A stretch of 64,000 bases of DNA, taken from positions 620,001 to 684,000 of the forward strand of contig NZ_PZZN01000003.1 of NCBI RefSeq assembly GCF_003046295.1, written 5' to 3'. Position numbers and translations under genes: made by a program. Source of the stretch: Sphingomonas aerolata. GTDB lineage: Bacteria > Pseudomonadota > Alphaproteobacteria > Sphingomonadales > Sphingomonadaceae. A model generated the notes under the pieces. The model was not told the DNA's origin. It searched no databases and was given only the letters and a program-made list of their open reading frames with translations. Below, in pieces: positions 10,278-21,631 of this stretch. Every line of letters begins with the position of its first letter. Position 1 is the stretch's first letter.

Positions 10278-11125
10278 TCGCCCCGGCAACGGCCCTCCCC
10301 CCGCTGCGCGAGGTGATCGCGCGGCACGGCCTCAATGCCAGCAAGGCGCTGGGGCAGAATTTCCTGTTCGACGGGCAATTGCTAGCACGCATCGCCGCCG
10401 TGCCGGGCGATCTGCACGACGCTGAAGTCCTCGAGGTCGGCCCCGGTCCCGGTGGGCTGACCCGCGCCCTGCTCGCGGCTGGCGCGCGTGTGACGGCGAT
10501 CGAGCGGGATCATCGCTGCATTCCCGCGCTAGCCGAACTAGGGGAAGCATTCCCGGGGCAGCTAACGGTCATCGAAGGCGATGCGCTGGCGATCGACGCG
10601 CCGTCGCTGTTCACGACAAAGCCTCACATCGTTTCCAACCTGCCCTATAATGTCGGTACTGCCTTGCTGGTCGGCTGGCTGTCGGCGGATTGGGCACCAT
10701 GGTGGCAATCGCTGACGCTGATGTTCCAGAAAGAGGTCGCCGAACGGATCGTCGCGACCACCAATAGCGACCATTACGGACGTCTGGCGGTGCTCGCACA
10801 ATGGCGAAGCACGTCTCGGATCGCGATGCCGGTCCATAGATCGGCCTTCACGCCGCCACCCAAGGTCATGTCCGCGGTCGTCCACATTACGCCACAGGCT
10901 GCGCCCGAGTGTGTCGACTTCGCCCTGCTCGAACGGCTGACCGGCGCCGCATTTGGCCAGCGTCGCAAGATGCTCCGCCAGAGCCTGAAGTCGGTGCCTG
11001 GTGCTCTCGATGCGCTGGAGCGGATCGGGATCGATGGGACGCGACGCGCGGAGACCTTGTCGGTGCTGGATTTCGTGGCACTGGCGCGCGCTGCGAAGAC
11101 GCGGCCGCTCACCGTCAGCGGCTGA
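10274..11125 (+). CDS. rsmA: 16S rRNA (adenine1518/1519-N6)-dimethyltransferase
   Basis: Dimethylates two adjacent adenines in helix 45 of 16S rRNA during small-subunit maturation (KsgA). The 283-aa protein shows [10 protein letters not shown], the SAM-binding loop [16 protein letters not shown] and the catalytic NLPYNVGT motif, with a C-terminal [10 protein letters not shown]. It overlaps pdxA by four bases and closes the lptD-surA-pdxA-rsmA group. Confidence 0.97.
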   Translation: MIAPATALPPLREVIARHGLNASKALGQNFLFDGQLLARIAAVPGDLHDAEVLEVGPGPGGLTRALLAAGARVTAIERDHRCIPALAELGEAFPGQLTVIEGDALAIDAPSLFTTKPHIVSNLPYNVGTALLVGWLSADWAPWWQSLTLMFQKEVAERIVATTNSDHYGRLAVLAQWRSTSRIAMPVHRSAFTPPPKVMSAVVHITPQAAPECVDFALLERLTGAAFGQRRKMLRQSLKSVPGALDALERIGIDGTRRAETLSVLDFVALARAAKTRPLTVSG

Positions 11126-11136
11126 AGTCGTTCCGC

Positions 11137-11637
11137 TCAGTCCTTGGCGGGGGTCGCGGGCTTTACGACCTGCGCAGTCGTGATGGGCGGACCCTTGGCG
11201 ATGATCGCGGCAAGCTGCACGGCTTCGGGACACTGACCCTTGCAGATGGTGCGGATCTTGGCGAGGTTGTCGCGGGCCCGGAGGACCGCGCCCTTCATCA
11301 CCAACGCACTGCCCTGCCCCTGCAACGCGGTGACGTCGTTGGGCTCGAGCAGCAGCGCCTCGCGGTAAAGGCGGATCGCCTTGCCCGGCAGTTCGCGTGC
11401 CTCTGCGACCCTGCCCAGTTCGACGAACGCCGCACGATTGCGCGGATCCACCGCGACCGCGGTTTCGAGCATGTCGGTCGCGCCGTCGAGATTGCCGGCC
11501 GCCTTGAGGCTTCGCCCCTGCGCTAGCAACTGCAACGACCGCGCATCAATCTGCGTGTCGGGCCGCTGGCCGCTCAGTGACGTCGATACGGACACGACCG
11601 TCAGCGCGGCGGCAACGGCAACGGTCGAAAAGCGCAT
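11137..11637 (-). CDS. Secreted TPR-repeat protein
   Basis: A 166-aa protein with an N-terminal signal peptide (MRFSTVAVAAALTVVSVSTS) and two to three tetratricopeptide repeats (about residues 40-125: AAGNLDGATDMLETAVAVDP, then AFVELGRVAEARELPGKAIR). TPRs mediate protein contacts, probably in the periplasm; no partner can be named. I chose the ATG at 11637, preceded by GGAGACC. It sits 32 bases after the RsmB-like gene on the same strand and its end converges with rsmA. Confidence 0.85.
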   Translation of the reverse strand: MRFSTVAVAAALTVVSVSTSLSGQRPDTQIDARSLQLLAQGRSLKAAGNLDGATDMLETAVAVDPRNRAAFVELGRVAEARELPGKAIRLYREALLLEPNDVTALQGQGSALVMKGAVLRARDNLAKIRTICKGQCPEAVQLAAIIAKGPPITTAQVVKPATPAKD

Positions 11638-11669
11638 GATGGTCTCCAGGCGGGGCACAGCGGGTTTGG

Positions 11670-12857
11670 CTAGCATGGGCTGATAAGGCGCGCGACAAAA
11701 AATCCGTCGGTTCCGTCGCGGCCCGGTTCAAGCCGAACCCCGTGGCCATGGACCGCGCCTGCTGGCAACGACAGCGGCGCGATCGTCCAGCCGGGATGCG
11801 CGCCCAGGAACCACGTCACTTGGTCCGTGCCTTCTGCATCGAGCAGCGAACAGACGATATAGACCAGCGCACCGCCCGGCTTGACCAGCGTTGCCGCGAC
11901 CGACAGCACCTGCTGTTGAGTCGACTGCAATCTGGACACGCGGTCGGGCGTCAGGCGCCAGCGCGCCTCGGGATTGCGTCGCCACGTGCCTGTTCCCGAA
12001 CAAGGCGCATCGACGAGCACGCCGTCCGCGCGGCCTGCCCATTCACTCAACGCCTCGATCTCGCGGGTCGGGTTGAGCAACTGCGTCTCGATGATCGCGG
12101 CGCCCGCGCGGGTCGCGCGCGGCGCCAGCCGTGACAGCCGGTTACGATCGGTATCGCAGGCCAGGACGGTACCCGTGTTCGCCATCATCGCGGCGAGCGC
12201 GAGCGTCTTGCCGCCAGCGCCTGCGCAGAGGTCAACGATCCTTTGGCCGGGCTTGGCCTGCATCGCGAGCCCGACGATTTGGCTGCCCTCGTCCTGGACT
12301 TCCAGCGCTCCCTCGTTGAACAGCGGCAATGCCTCGACGTTGGTGCCAGTCGGTAGCCGGATCCCGTCGGGAGCGTGCGGTGTCGCCTCAGCCTCGGGCA
12401 ATGCGGCGAGCACGGCGGGACGATCCGCGATGAGCGTGTTGACCCGCAGATCGAGCGTCGCACGTCCTGCAAGATCAGTGAGTGCTGCACCGTCGAGACC
12501 CGATGCCCGCAACGCCTTGGTCAGCCATTGCGGCGCGACGCCGGCGCGTGCGCGCGGTTCATCCTTGCCGATCGGCGCTGGTGCATGAGTCGAGCCGTCG
12601 AAGGTCGCGGCGAGCGCGGGGTCGGCATCGGCCACCAGCAGCATCGCGGCACGACCGTTCTCGGGGCGATCCCCTGCCTTGCGGATCGCCGCATAGACGA
12701 GCTCACGCACGGCGCGACGGTCCTTCGACCCAGCGTAACGACGCGTGGCGAAGTAGCGGGCGATGAGCGTGTCGGCTGCCGCGCCACTCTCCCGGGCAGC
12801 GGCAATGATCTGGTCGAGCAGTTCGATCGCGGCCTGCGTCCGTGCCGACGGGGTCAA
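11670..12857 (-). CDS. RsmB/NOP-family RNA (cytosine-5) methyltransferase
   Basis: SAM-dependent m5C RNA methyltransferase. It has an N-terminal NusB-like region (about 1-130), the SAM loop VDLCAGAGGKTLALA and two cysteine motifs, DAPCSGTGTWRRNPE and YIVCSLLDAEG. It could be RsmB (16S C967) or a paralogue; the sequence alone does not decide. I prefer the TTG start at 12857 because GGGAGG precedes it at good spacing; a TTG at 12881 is the longer option. Downstream, 32 bases away, is the TPR protein. Confidence 0.9.
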   Translation of the reverse strand: MTPSARTQAAIELLDQIIAAARESGAAADTLIARYFATRRYAGSKDRRAVRELVYAAIRKAGDRPENGRAAMLLVADADPALAATFDGSTHAPAPIGKDEPRARAGVAPQWLTKALRASGLDGAALTDLAGRATLDLRVNTLIADRPAVLAALPEAEATPHAPDGIRLPTGTNVEALPLFNEGALEVQDEGSQIVGLAMQAKPGQRIVDLCAGAGGKTLALAAMMANTGTVLACDTDRNRLSRLAPRATRAGAAIIETQLLNPTREIEALSEWAGRADGVLVDAPCSGTGTWRRNPEARWRLTPDRVSRLQSTQQQVLSVAATLVKPGGALVYIVCSLLDAEGTDQVTWFLGAHPGWTIAPLSLPAGAVHGHGVRLEPGRDGTDGFFVARLISPC

Positions 12858-12993
12858 GGCCGGCCTCCCGGGATTGCGCAATATTGGGCAGTGATTTGGT
12901 AGGGGATCATCATCATCCCCTGCCCCTACCCCCTCCCGGACGCAGAAGGGAATGATTTCAGGTATCGGCTCGCCACATTCCCGGCCGGCGGGC

Positions 12994-13022
12994 CCTCCCG
13001 ATCCCGTTGCGGCATCGGGAGG
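12994..13022. other. Hairpin downstream of guaB
   Basis: Perfect 9-bp inverted repeat (CCTCCCGAT / ATCGGGAGG) with an 11-nt loop just past the guaB stop codon. A second, weaker hairpin (AGGGGAT / ATCCCCT, 12901-12921) lies between it and the methyltransferase start. Neither is followed by a T-tract, so a role in transcription termination is only possible. Confidence 0.4.
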
Positions 13023-13030
13023 CGTCGATG

Positions 13031-14548
<1,518 letters not shown>

Positions 14549-14608
14549 CTAGGCCCCTCTGCGAACGGCGTGCTATAGCCGGGCACTACACGCATGGGGG
14601 ATATTCCG

Positions 14609-15601
14609 ATGGGGTTGATTGTCGCCGGGCTCGCAGTGGCGCTGGTGCTGTTCTATTTGATGACCAGTATCAAGATCGTACGTCAGGGCTATCAGTACAC
14701 GATCGAACATTTCGGAAGGTTCACCACGGTCGCAAGGCCCGGCTTCAATTTCTATCCGGCGTTTTTCTACCGCGTCGGGCGGAAGGTGAACATGATGGAG
14801 CAGGTGATCGATATTCCCGGGCAGGAGATCATCACCAAGGACAATGCGATGATATCGACCGACGGGGTCGTGTTCTTCCAGGTGCTGGATTCGGCCAAGG
14901 CCGCCTATGAGGTGTCCGACCTGTATCAGGCGCTGCTGCAGCTCACGACGACGAACCTTCGCACCGTCATGGGCTCGATGGATCTCGACGAGACATTGAG
15001 CAAGCGCGACGAGATCAATGCGCGATTGCTGAGCGTCGTCGACCACGCAACGACGCCGTGGGGCGTCAAGATCACCCGGGTGGAGATCAAGGACATCCGT
15101 CCGCCAGCAGACATCGTCAACGCCATGGGCCGCCAGATGAAGGCCGAGCGCGAGAAGCGCGCAAACATTCTGGACGCGGAAGGCTCACGCGCCTCGGAAA
15201 TCCTCCGGGCAGAGGGCCAGAAGCAGGCACGGATCCTGGAGTCGGAGGGCCGCAAGGAATCGGCCTTTCGCGATGCCGAGGCCCGCGAGCGTGCGGCCGT
15301 TGCCGAAGCGTCAGCGACCCGGGCCGTGTCGCAGGCGATCGAGGAGGGCGGCGCGCAGGCGATCAACTATTTCATCGCGCAGAAATATGTCGAGGCAATC
15401 GGCAAATTCGCCACGTCGCCCAATGCGAAGACGATCCTGTTTCCCGTCGAGGCGACCCAGTTGATGGGAACGCTGGGTGGCATTGGCGAGATTGCGAAGG
15501 ATGCCCTGCGCGACACGGTGCCGTCAGCCACCTCGGCAGCGAAGCCGTCACCCAGGGGACCATTTGAACTGTCGAACGCCAACGAAGTGCCGAAAAGCTA
15601 A
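14609..15601 (+). CDS. SPFH/band-7 membrane protein (QmcA/stomatin type)
   Basis: A 330-aa stomatin-like protein with an N-terminal membrane helix (GLIVAGLAVALVLFYLMTS), an SPFH domain (about 25-190) and an Ala/Glu/Arg-rich coiled coil (about 175-265) ending in a short tail. Such proteins scaffold membrane microdomains and often work with NfeD proteins, as here: the stop codon overlaps the start of the NfeD gene (TAATG). I favour the ATG at 14609 because GGGGGA sits 8 bases upstream; ATG 14594 is the alternative. Confidence 0.92.
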   Translation: MGLIVAGLAVALVLFYLMTSIKIVRQGYQYTIEHFGRFTTVARPGFNFYPAFFYRVGRKVNMMEQVIDIPGQEIITKDNAMISTDGVVFFQVLDSAKAAYEVSDLYQALLQLTTTNLRTVMGSMDLDETLSKRDEINARLLSVVDHATTPWGVKITRVEIKDIRPPADIVNAMGRQMKAEREKRANILDAEGSRASEILRAEGQKQARILESEGRKESAFRDAEARERAAVAEASATRAVSQAIEEGGAQAINYFIAQKYVEAIGKFATSPNAKTILFPVEATQLMGTLGGIGEIAKDALRDTVPSATSAAKPSPRGPFELSNANEVPKS

Positions 15602-16038
15602 TGTATGGAGTCGGACCGGCCGTTGCATGGCTGATCGCTGCGCTGGTGTTGGGAATCGCGGAACTGGCTGTTCCGGGCGTTTTCCTGGTCTTTCTGGCGA
15701 TCGCCGCAGCGTTCACCGGGGTGATGGCGCTCGCGTTTCCGGACCTGCCGGTCGCCGTACAGCTTGTAGCCTTCGCGGTCTGGAGTGTGGTCGCGGTCAC
15801 GATCGGCAAACGATGGTATCGTGACTATCCGGTCGAGGGCGGGGATCCGCTGCTGAACGACCGCGCGGCGCGATTGATCGGCCAGATCGTGATCGTCGAG
15901 ACGGCGCTCGTTGGTGGCCAAGGCCGTGTTCTCGTCGGTGACGGCAGCTGGCCCGCACGCGGGCCCGACGCGGCGGTCGGCACGCGGGTCAGGATCGTCG
16001 CGGTGATGGACGGCGCGGTGGCTGTGGAACCTCAGTAG
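15601..16038 (+). CDS. NfeD-family membrane protein
   Basis: A 145-aa protein with three hydrophobic helices in the first 75 residues (AVAWLIAALVLGIAELAVPG, VFLVFLAIAAAFTGVMALAF, LVAFAVWSVVAVTI) and a C-terminal OB-fold (about 85-145: GQIVIVETALVGGQGRVLV). This is the short NfeD type that pairs with SPFH proteins. It overlaps the SPFH stop by one base, indicating a two-gene operon. Proposed role is membrane organisation or stress; the exact function is unknown. Confidence 0.9.
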   Translation: MYGVGPAVAWLIAALVLGIAELAVPGVFLVFLAIAAAFTGVMALAFPDLPVAVQLVAFAVWSVVAVTIGKRWYRDYPVEGGDPLLNDRAARLIGQIVIVETALVGGQGRVLVGDGSWPARGPDAAVGTRVRIVAVMDGAVAVEPQ

Positions 16039-16150
16039 ACGGGCGTCGCAACGTCTCGGACGGCCCGTTTAATGTCGATGGCGGGACCGAGAAGGGCTCG
16101 ACGCCCCATCCCGGTCCGGCACCCGCGAACCTACCGGGCCGCTCGGTTTG

Positions 16151-17761
16151 TCACGCAGCTTCGGTCACCTTCGGCGCCGCCTGCATTACGCTGGCATCGA
16201 CATGCTCCGAGAACTGCGCGAAATTCTCGACGAACAGATCGACCAGCTTTGCCGCTGTCGCGTCATAGGCATCGGTATCTGCCCATGTCGTCCGCGGATC
16301 GAGGATGGCGTCGTCGACGCCCTGTACGCTCACCGGAACCTGAAACCCAAAGTTAGGGTCCGTACGAAATTCGGCAGTCTTCAGACTGCCGTCCAGCGCA
16401 GCGTTCAGAAGCGCACGCGTAGCCTTGATCGGCATCCGGCTGCCGACACCATATTTGCCCCCGGTCCAACCCGTATTCACCAGCCAGCAGTCGACCCCGC
16501 CGCGGGCGATCCGCGCTTTCAGGAGATTACCATAAACCGAGGGATGCCGCGGCATGAACGGAGCGCCGAAACAGGTCGAGAACGTCGCATCGGGCTCGGT
16601 CACGCCGATTTCAGTGCCGGCGACGCGGGCCGTATAGCCTGACAGAAAGTGGTACATCGCCTGATCCGGCGTCAGTTTGGCAATCGGCGGAAGCACACCA
16701 TAGGCATCGGCGGTCAACATCACGATGTTCCGCGGAACCGGACCCATATTGTCCGCCGAGCTGTTGGGAATGAAGTCGATCGGATAGGCGCCCCGGCTAT
16801 TTTCCGCGAGCGTGTGATCGTCAAGATCAAGCAGGCGCGTGGTGGGATCCATCACGACATTCTCGAGAACCGTTCCGAACCGCTTCGTCGTCGCGAAGAT
16901 CTCGGGCTCGGCATCGGCCGACAAACGGATCATCTTGGCGTAGCAGCCACCTTCGAAGTTGAAGACGGCGGTATCGGACCAGCCATGCTCATCGTCGCCG
17001 ATCAGCGTTCGGCTGGCATCGGCACTCAAGGTCGTCTTGCCGGTGCCAGAAAGCCCGAAGAACACCGCGGTATCGCCGTTTGCGCCCATGTTTGCCGAAC
17101 AATGCATCGGCATCACTCCGGTCGGCGGCAGGAGGTAGTTGAGCAGGCCGAAGACCGACTTTTTCATCTCCCCGGCATATTTCGTACCCCCGATAAGGAT
17201 GAGCCGATCGGTGAAATTGACCGCGATGACGGTTTCGCTGCGGCAACCATGCCGCGCGGGATCGGCCTGGAAGCTGGGCAGATCGATGATCGTATAGTCG
17301 GCTTGAAAGCCTTTCAGCGCCGACGCTTCCGGACGGACAAGCATCGTCCGGATGAAGAGATTGTGCCAGGCGAGTTCCGTGACGACGCGAACATTCACCC
17401 GGTGATCGGGTTGCGATCCGCCATATAGGTCCTGAACGAACAGCGTATTCTTCTGCGCCAGCGCGGCGTAGAAATCTGCCTTCAGTGCGGCAAAGTGCGC
17501 CGCAGCCATCGGCTTGTTGCTCTTGCCCCACCAGACGGTCGCGCCGGTTTCCGCGTCGCGGACGATGAACTTGTCCTGAGCCGAACGTCCGGTATGGGCG
17601 CCCGTTTCGACGACCAGGGGCCCGTCGGCGGACAGACGCCCCTCACCCCGGTCGAGCGCGGCTTCGACCAGCTGCGCGGTCACCAGATTCCAGTGCACCT
17701 CCGCATGTGTTTCAATTCCCTGCGCATCGAGCCCTGAGGCAGGGGTTCGCAAATCGGACAC
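16151..17761 (-). CDS. pckA: Phosphoenolpyruvate carboxykinase (ATP)
   Basis: Oxaloacetate + ATP to PEP, the entry step of gluconeogenesis. The 536-aa protein has the P-loop [13 protein letters not shown], the [13 protein letters not shown] metal-binding segment, the FEGGCYAK substrate region and YTARVAGTE. It is transcribed divergently from chvI across about 200 bases. That arrangement is typical of alphaproteobacteria where ChvI-type regulators act near pckA, so control by the adjacent two-component system is plausible but inferred. Confidence 0.98.
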   Translation of the reverse strand: MSDLRTPASGLDAQGIETHAEVHWNLVTAQLVEAALDRGEGRLSADGPLVVETGAHTGRSAQDKFIVRDAETGATVWWGKSNKPMAAAHFAALKADFYAALAQKNTLFVQDLYGGSQPDHRVNVRVVTELAWHNLFIRTMLVRPEASALKGFQADYTIIDLPSFQADPARHGCRSETVIAVNFTDRLILIGGTKYAGEMKKSVFGLLNYLLPPTGVMPMHCSANMGANGDTAVFFGLSGTGKTTLSADASRTLIGDDEHGWSDTAVFNFEGGCYAKMIRLSADAEPEIFATTKRFGTVLENVVMDPTTRLLDLDDHTLAENSRGAYPIDFIPNSSADNMGPVPRNIVMLTADAYGVLPPIAKLTPDQAMYHFLSGYTARVAGTEIGVTEPDATFSTCFGAPFMPRHPSVYGNLLKARIARGGVDCWLVNTGWTGGKYGVGSRMPIKATRALLNAALDGSLKTAEFRTDPNFGFQVPVSVQGVDDAILDPRTTWADTDAYDATAAKLVDLFVENFAQFSEHVDASVMQAAPKVTEAA

Positions 17762-17963
17762 GGCATCTCTCCATAAGACACTTGCGCATACGTATGTATG
17801 TCGTTGAGGCTCGATCTAGGCGGGCCTGTGATCCGGGTCAATTCGACCGGAGGGCGTGCAACTCACGCCGCGGTCTGGTGTACCCCGGTTGAGTACGCTA
17901 GCACTTTGCCCTACGCAGCCCGAGATTTATCCCGGCGGGCGCCAAGAAGATGACAGCCAGACC

Positions 17964-18671
17964 ATGACGGCAACGATCGCGCTCGTCGATGACGACCGAA
18001 ACATCCTGACGTCCGTGTCGATCGCCCTTCAGACCGAAGGGTTTGTCACGCGGGTCTATTCGGATGGCGAGACCGCGCTGAAGGCCTTGACGGACAATCC
18101 CCCCGATCTGGCGATCTTCGACATCAAGATGCCCCGTATGGATGGTCTGGAACTGTTGCGGCGGCTGCGCGAAAAGAGCCAGATACCTGTCATCTTCCTG
18201 ACCAGCAAGGATGACGAACTCGACGAGGCGCTTGGCCTTGCGATGGGGGCGGACGATTATATCGCGAAGCCGTTCTCGCAGCGATTGCTGATTGCGCGGG
18301 TCCGGGCGATCCTGCGGCGCGCGGAGTTGACCCGGTCGCCTGGCACGGAGACGGAGGCCGAGGCGGCCGGGCCGCTTGACCGGGGACGGCTCAGCATGGA
18401 CCCGGCGCGCCACCGGACCCTGTGGGCTGGCGAACCCGTGACGCTGACGGTGACGGAGTTCATGATCCTCGAAACGCTCGCGCAGCGGCCGGGTATCGTC
18501 AAGACGCGCAACCAGTTGATGGACGCAGCCTATCAGGACGACATCTATGTCGACGACCGGACGATCGACAGCCACATAAAGCGGCTTCGTCGCAAGTTCC
18601 GACAGGTCGATCCAGATTTCGACGCGATCGAAACGCTGTATGGGGCAGGCTATCGGTTCTCCGAAGATTAG
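17964..18671 (+). CDS. chvI: Two-component response regulator ChvI
   Basis: OmpR-family regulator of 235 aa: receiver domain (residues 1-115) with acidic DDD, phospho-acceptor Asp in [12 protein letters not shown] and conserved Lys in DYIAKPFS, followed by a winged-helix DNA-binding domain (about 135-232) ending GAGYRFSED. The ATG at 17964 ([11 protein letters not shown]) is the conserved start; the frame opening at 17856 is too long. Partner of ChvG one base downstream. In alphaproteobacteria the pair controls envelope stress and carbon responses. Confidence 0.94.
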   Translation: MTATIALVDDDRNILTSVSIALQTEGFVTRVYSDGETALKALTDNPPDLAIFDIKMPRMDGLELLRRLREKSQIPVIFLTSKDDELDEALGLAMGADDYIAKPFSQRLLIARVRAILRRAELTRSPGTETEAEAAGPLDRGRLSMDPARHRTLWAGEPVTLTVTEFMILETLAQRPGIVKTRNQLMDAAYQDDIYVDDRTIDSHIKRLRRKFRQVDPDFDAIETLYGAGYRFSED

Positions 18672-18672
18672 C

Positions 18673-20256
18673 ATGGGACGGAGCGATTCGGGCGACGACG
18701 TGGGCGATCGTAACGAGGATGACGGTCGCGACCTGACATTACGCTGGTCGGGTCAGATCTCGCTCACGCGGCGCATCCTCGCCGTCAATATCTTCGCGCT
18801 CTTGCTGCTCGCAGGCGGCTTTTTCTACCTCGATTCCTATCGCAGCCGTATCGTCGACAGCCGCGTCGCGCAGGCCGCACGCGAGGCGCGGCTGATCGGT
18901 GAGGCAATCGCCGCAGTCGATCCGGCGCTGCGTGAGCCGCTCATCGTTCGGCTGGCGCAGGATACGGGCTCGCAGATCCGGGTCTTCGACCGCGACGGGC
19001 AGATCATCAAGGACAGTCGCGCACTGGGGCTACGCAGTTTCGTGCTGCACGACCCGGACAAGGAAGACTGGGGGCAGGATGCCGCGCGCTTTCTCGACGC
19101 GGTCATCGACGTGGTCGTGATGGCGCCCCGCGCACCGCTTTACCGCGAACGCGGCCCGCGGCAACGCTGGCCCGACGTCGAGGACGTACGGTTGCGGCAT
19201 GGCATCTCCACGACGGTCTGGCGCGCGCCCGACCGCACCCCAGTGATAACGGCTGCGGCCCGCGTGCCGGGCGGCGGCGTGGTGATGACGACGGTGAACG
19301 CGCGTGACATCACGCGCACCGTGCGTATCGAACGCTTCCGCCTGAGCATGGTGCTGTTGCTGGTCTCAATCGTGTCCGTGCTGCTGTCGCTGTTCCTTGC
19401 ACGCACCATCGTCCGGCCCCTGCGCCGTCTCGCTCGGGCGGCGGTGCGGGTGCGGCTCGGGCGCGCGCGCGAAGTCGTGGTCCCTCGACTGCCGTCGCGC
19501 CGGGATGAACTGGGCATGCTTGCCAGGGCGCTGTCGGACATGAGCCTGGCGCTCAGGGCCCGCATCGACGCGACCGAAGCGTTCGCCGCCGACGTTACGC
19601 ATGAAATGAAGAACCCGCTGGCGTCGCTACGGTCTGCGGTGGAAGGGTTGTCACGCGTGCAGGATCCCGCCCTCCAGGAGCAGCTGATGGCGATCGTGCG
19701 AGATGATGTCCATCGACTAGATCGGCTGATCTCCGACATCTCCGACGCGTCGCGACTCGACGCACAGCTCAGCCGGGCAAAGTTCGAACCGATCGACATG
19801 GTCAGCCTGATCGACGGCTTGCTGTCGCAGCGCCTCGCTCGCGACGTCGAACGTGAAATCCGCTTTCGCTTTGACCGCAGCGACGATGGCCCGTTCGTTG
19901 TGCTCGGCGAAGGCGCCCGGCTCGAGCGTGTGATCGAGAACCTGATTGATAACGCGGTGTCCTTCTCGCCCGACCGTGGCCTGATCACGCTGTCCGCCAT
20001 GCGCGGCGCGCACGAGGTCGTCCTTCGTGTCGAGGATGAGGGCCCGGGCGTCCCTCCAGACGCACGCGATGCGATCTTTCGCCGCTTTCACTCGGTCAGA
20101 CCTGACGGCGAGGCCTTCGGGCGTCACTCCGGATTGGGACTCGCCATTGCGCGTACCATCGTCGAGGGGCATCAGGGCACGATCACCGTAGAATCGCGCG
20201 AGGATCGGCTGGGCGGTGCCCGGTTTGTAATCCATCTGCCGCTGTACGCACGATGA
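18673..20256 (+). CDS. chvG: Sensor histidine kinase ChvG
   Basis: A 527-aa membrane kinase. Residues about 32-55 form the first membrane helix (ILAVNIFALLLLAGGFFYL), then a periplasmic sensor domain to about 220, a second helix (VLLLVSIVSVLLSLFLA), HAMP, a HisKA domain with phospho-acceptor His in DVTHEMKNPLASL and an HATPase domain with NLIDNAVSFS and DEGPGVP. It starts one base after the chvI stop and is followed 13 bases later by hprK. Confidence 0.95.
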   Translation: MGRSDSGDDVGDRNEDDGRDLTLRWSGQISLTRRILAVNIFALLLLAGGFFYLDSYRSRIVDSRVAQAAREARLIGEAIAAVDPALREPLIVRLAQDTGSQIRVFDRDGQIIKDSRALGLRSFVLHDPDKEDWGQDAARFLDAVIDVVVMAPRAPLYRERGPRQRWPDVEDVRLRHGISTTVWRAPDRTPVITAAARVPGGGVVMTTVNARDITRTVRIERFRLSMVLLLVSIVSVLLSLFLARTIVRPLRRLARAAVRVRLGRAREVVVPRLPSRRDELGMLARALSDMSLALRARIDATEAFAADVTHEMKNPLASLRSAVEGLSRVQDPALQEQLMAIVRDDVHRLDRLISDISDASRLDAQLSRAKFEPIDMVSLIDGLLSQRLARDVEREIRFRFDRSDDGPFVVLGEGARLERVIENLIDNAVSFSPDRGLITLSAMRGAHEVVLRVEDEGPGVPPDARDAIFRRFHSVRPDGEAFGRHSGLGLAIARTIVEGHQGTITVESREDRLGGARFVIHLPLYAR

Positions 20257-20272
20257 GGGAGCTCTAGTTCTG
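20255..20272 (+). promoter_or_regulatory. Ribosome binding site and probable CTG start of hprK
   Basis: GAGGGAG at 20255-20261 is followed after eight bases by CTG at 20270-20272, the first codon of a frame that encodes a complete HprK core. No standard start codon is available between the upstream in-frame stop and the Walker A motif. Confidence 0.5.
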
Positions 20273-20701
20273 CCTGTCCTCTCGTCCGATCGCCTGCATG
20301 CGACGACCGTCTCGATCGGCGGCCAGGGCGTCCTGCTGGAAGGACCTTCCGGCATCGGCAAGTCCGACCTCGCCCTTCGCCTTATCGACCGCGGCGCAAT
20401 GCTGGTCAGTGACGACCAGACCATCGTCGTGCGGTCGGGGACCCGGCTGCTGGCGCACGCGCCCGCTTCCATCGCTGGCCAGATCGAGGTTCGGGGTCTG
20501 GGCATTATCGCCATGCCCTATGTTGTCGACATACCCATCGCCCTGCTCGTACGGCTAGGAGGACAGGTTCCGCGGATGCCCGAACTTGAGGCGCAGCGGA
20601 TCGCTGGTGTCGATATCCCGGTCCTCCTGCTCGAACCACGCCAGGCGTCCGCTCCACTGAAGGTTGAACTGGCTCTGACACACGGAATTCTCGCCGCATG
20701 A
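20270..20701 (+). CDS. hprK: HPr kinase/phosphorylase (short C-terminal type), non-canonical start
   Basis: Kinase/phosphorylase acting on the regulatory Ser of HPr. It is the short alphaproteobacterial form without the N-terminal domain: Walker A GPSGIGKSD (about 27-35), then LVSDDQ, the signature VRGLGI and a C-terminal PLKVELALTHG. About 143 aa if it starts at CTG 20270. The frame is open from a stop at 20228, and no ATG, GTG or TTG occurs before an ATG at 20399 that lies beyond Walker A. A GAGGGAG ribosome site (20255-20261) is well spaced for CTG 20270. Stop overlaps rapZ. Confidence 0.85.
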   Translation: MPVLSSDRLHATTVSIGGQGVLLEGPSGIGKSDLALRLIDRGAMLVSDDQTIVVRSGTRLLAHAPASIAGQIEVRGLGIIAMPYVVDIPIALLVRLGGQVPRMPELEAQRIAGVDIPVLLLEPRQASAPLKVELALTHGILAA

Positions 20702-21615
20702 CGCGCCAATCAAAGCCGATCCTGCTGATCACCGGCATGTCGGGCGCGGGCAAATCGACCGTTCTCAAGACGCTTGAGGATCTGGGCTGGGAGATCGTCG
20801 ACAACCTGCCGCTGATGCTGCTCGATCGGCTGCTGGATACGCCGCGCGCACAGGGACAAATGGATGATTCCACCCCCTTGGCGATTGGTATTGGCTCACA
20901 AACGCGCGATTTTGATGCCGATCGCATCATCGGGCGTATCCGCGATCTGCGCGATCGGCACGGTCTGGAAATCGGGACGCTGTTCCTCGACTGTTCGGGG
21001 GTAGAACTCGAGCGACGCTATTCCGAGACGCGGCGGCGGCATCCGCTAGCCCCCGATCGCCCCGCGGGCGACGGGATCGCGCGCGAGCGTGAAATGCTGC
21101 GGCCGCTACGCGACTGGGCGAACCGGTTGATCGACACGACCACATTGGCGGCCAACGAACTGGCGCAACAGATCCGCCATAGCTTCGCGCAGGACGATCA
21201 GGGTGCTCCAACGCTGTCGATCCAGTCGTTCGGCTTCGCTCGCGGGCTACCCCGCAACGCCGACCTCGTCTTCGACATGCGGTTTCTGCGAAATCCGCAT
21301 TGGGATCCGCGGCTGCGTCCTGGGACCGGACTGGACGCCGAGGTTGCGCAATATGTCATGGCCGATCCGGCCTATGAGGCCGCTGTCAGCCGCATCGAGG
21401 ATCTGCTGCTCTTGTTGCTGCCGCGCTACAAGGCGGAGGGCAAGTCCTATGTCAGCGTTGCGATCGGGTGTACCGGAGGGAGACATCGATCGGTTCATGT
21501 TGCCGAACGGATCGCCGGACGGTTGCGCGCAGAGGGTTTTTCGCCCACGGTAAACCATCGCGACCTGGGGGCCGCGCCGCAGGACTCGCTTGAGGGACCA
21601 CCGGTCGGCTTATGA
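20698..21615 (+). CDS. rapZ: RNase adapter / nucleotide-binding protein RapZ
   Basis: P-loop protein of 305 aa with Walker A GMSGAGKST (about 14-22), a DxxG-type region and the conserved C-terminal GCTGGRHRSVHVAE that binds small RNA or signalling metabolites in E. coli RapZ. In alphaproteobacteria the gene sits, as here, between hprK and the PTS EIIA/HPr genes, so a PTS-linked regulatory role is expected. Its ATG overlaps the hprK stop (ATGA). Confidence 0.95.
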   Translation: MTRQSKPILLITGMSGAGKSTVLKTLEDLGWEIVDNLPLMLLDRLLDTPRAQGQMDDSTPLAIGIGSQTRDFDADRIIGRIRDLRDRHGLEIGTLFLDCSGVELERRYSETRRRHPLAPDRPAGDGIAREREMLRPLRDWANRLIDTTTLAANELAQQIRHSFAQDDQGAPTLSIQSFGFARGLPRNADLVFDMRFLRNPHWDPRLRPGTGLDAEVAQYVMADPAYEAAVSRIEDLLLLLLPRYKAEGKSYVSVAIGCTGGRHRSVHVAERIAGRLRAEGFSPTVNHRDLGAAPQDSLEGPPVGL

Positions 21616-21631
21616 GTATGAAGCGTCTGAT

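Noticed and set aside
12901..12921. AGGGGAT / ATCCCCT hairpin before the RsmB-like gene as a riboswitch or terminator
   Set aside because: Only a seven-base stem, no T-tract and no conserved riboswitch core recognised.
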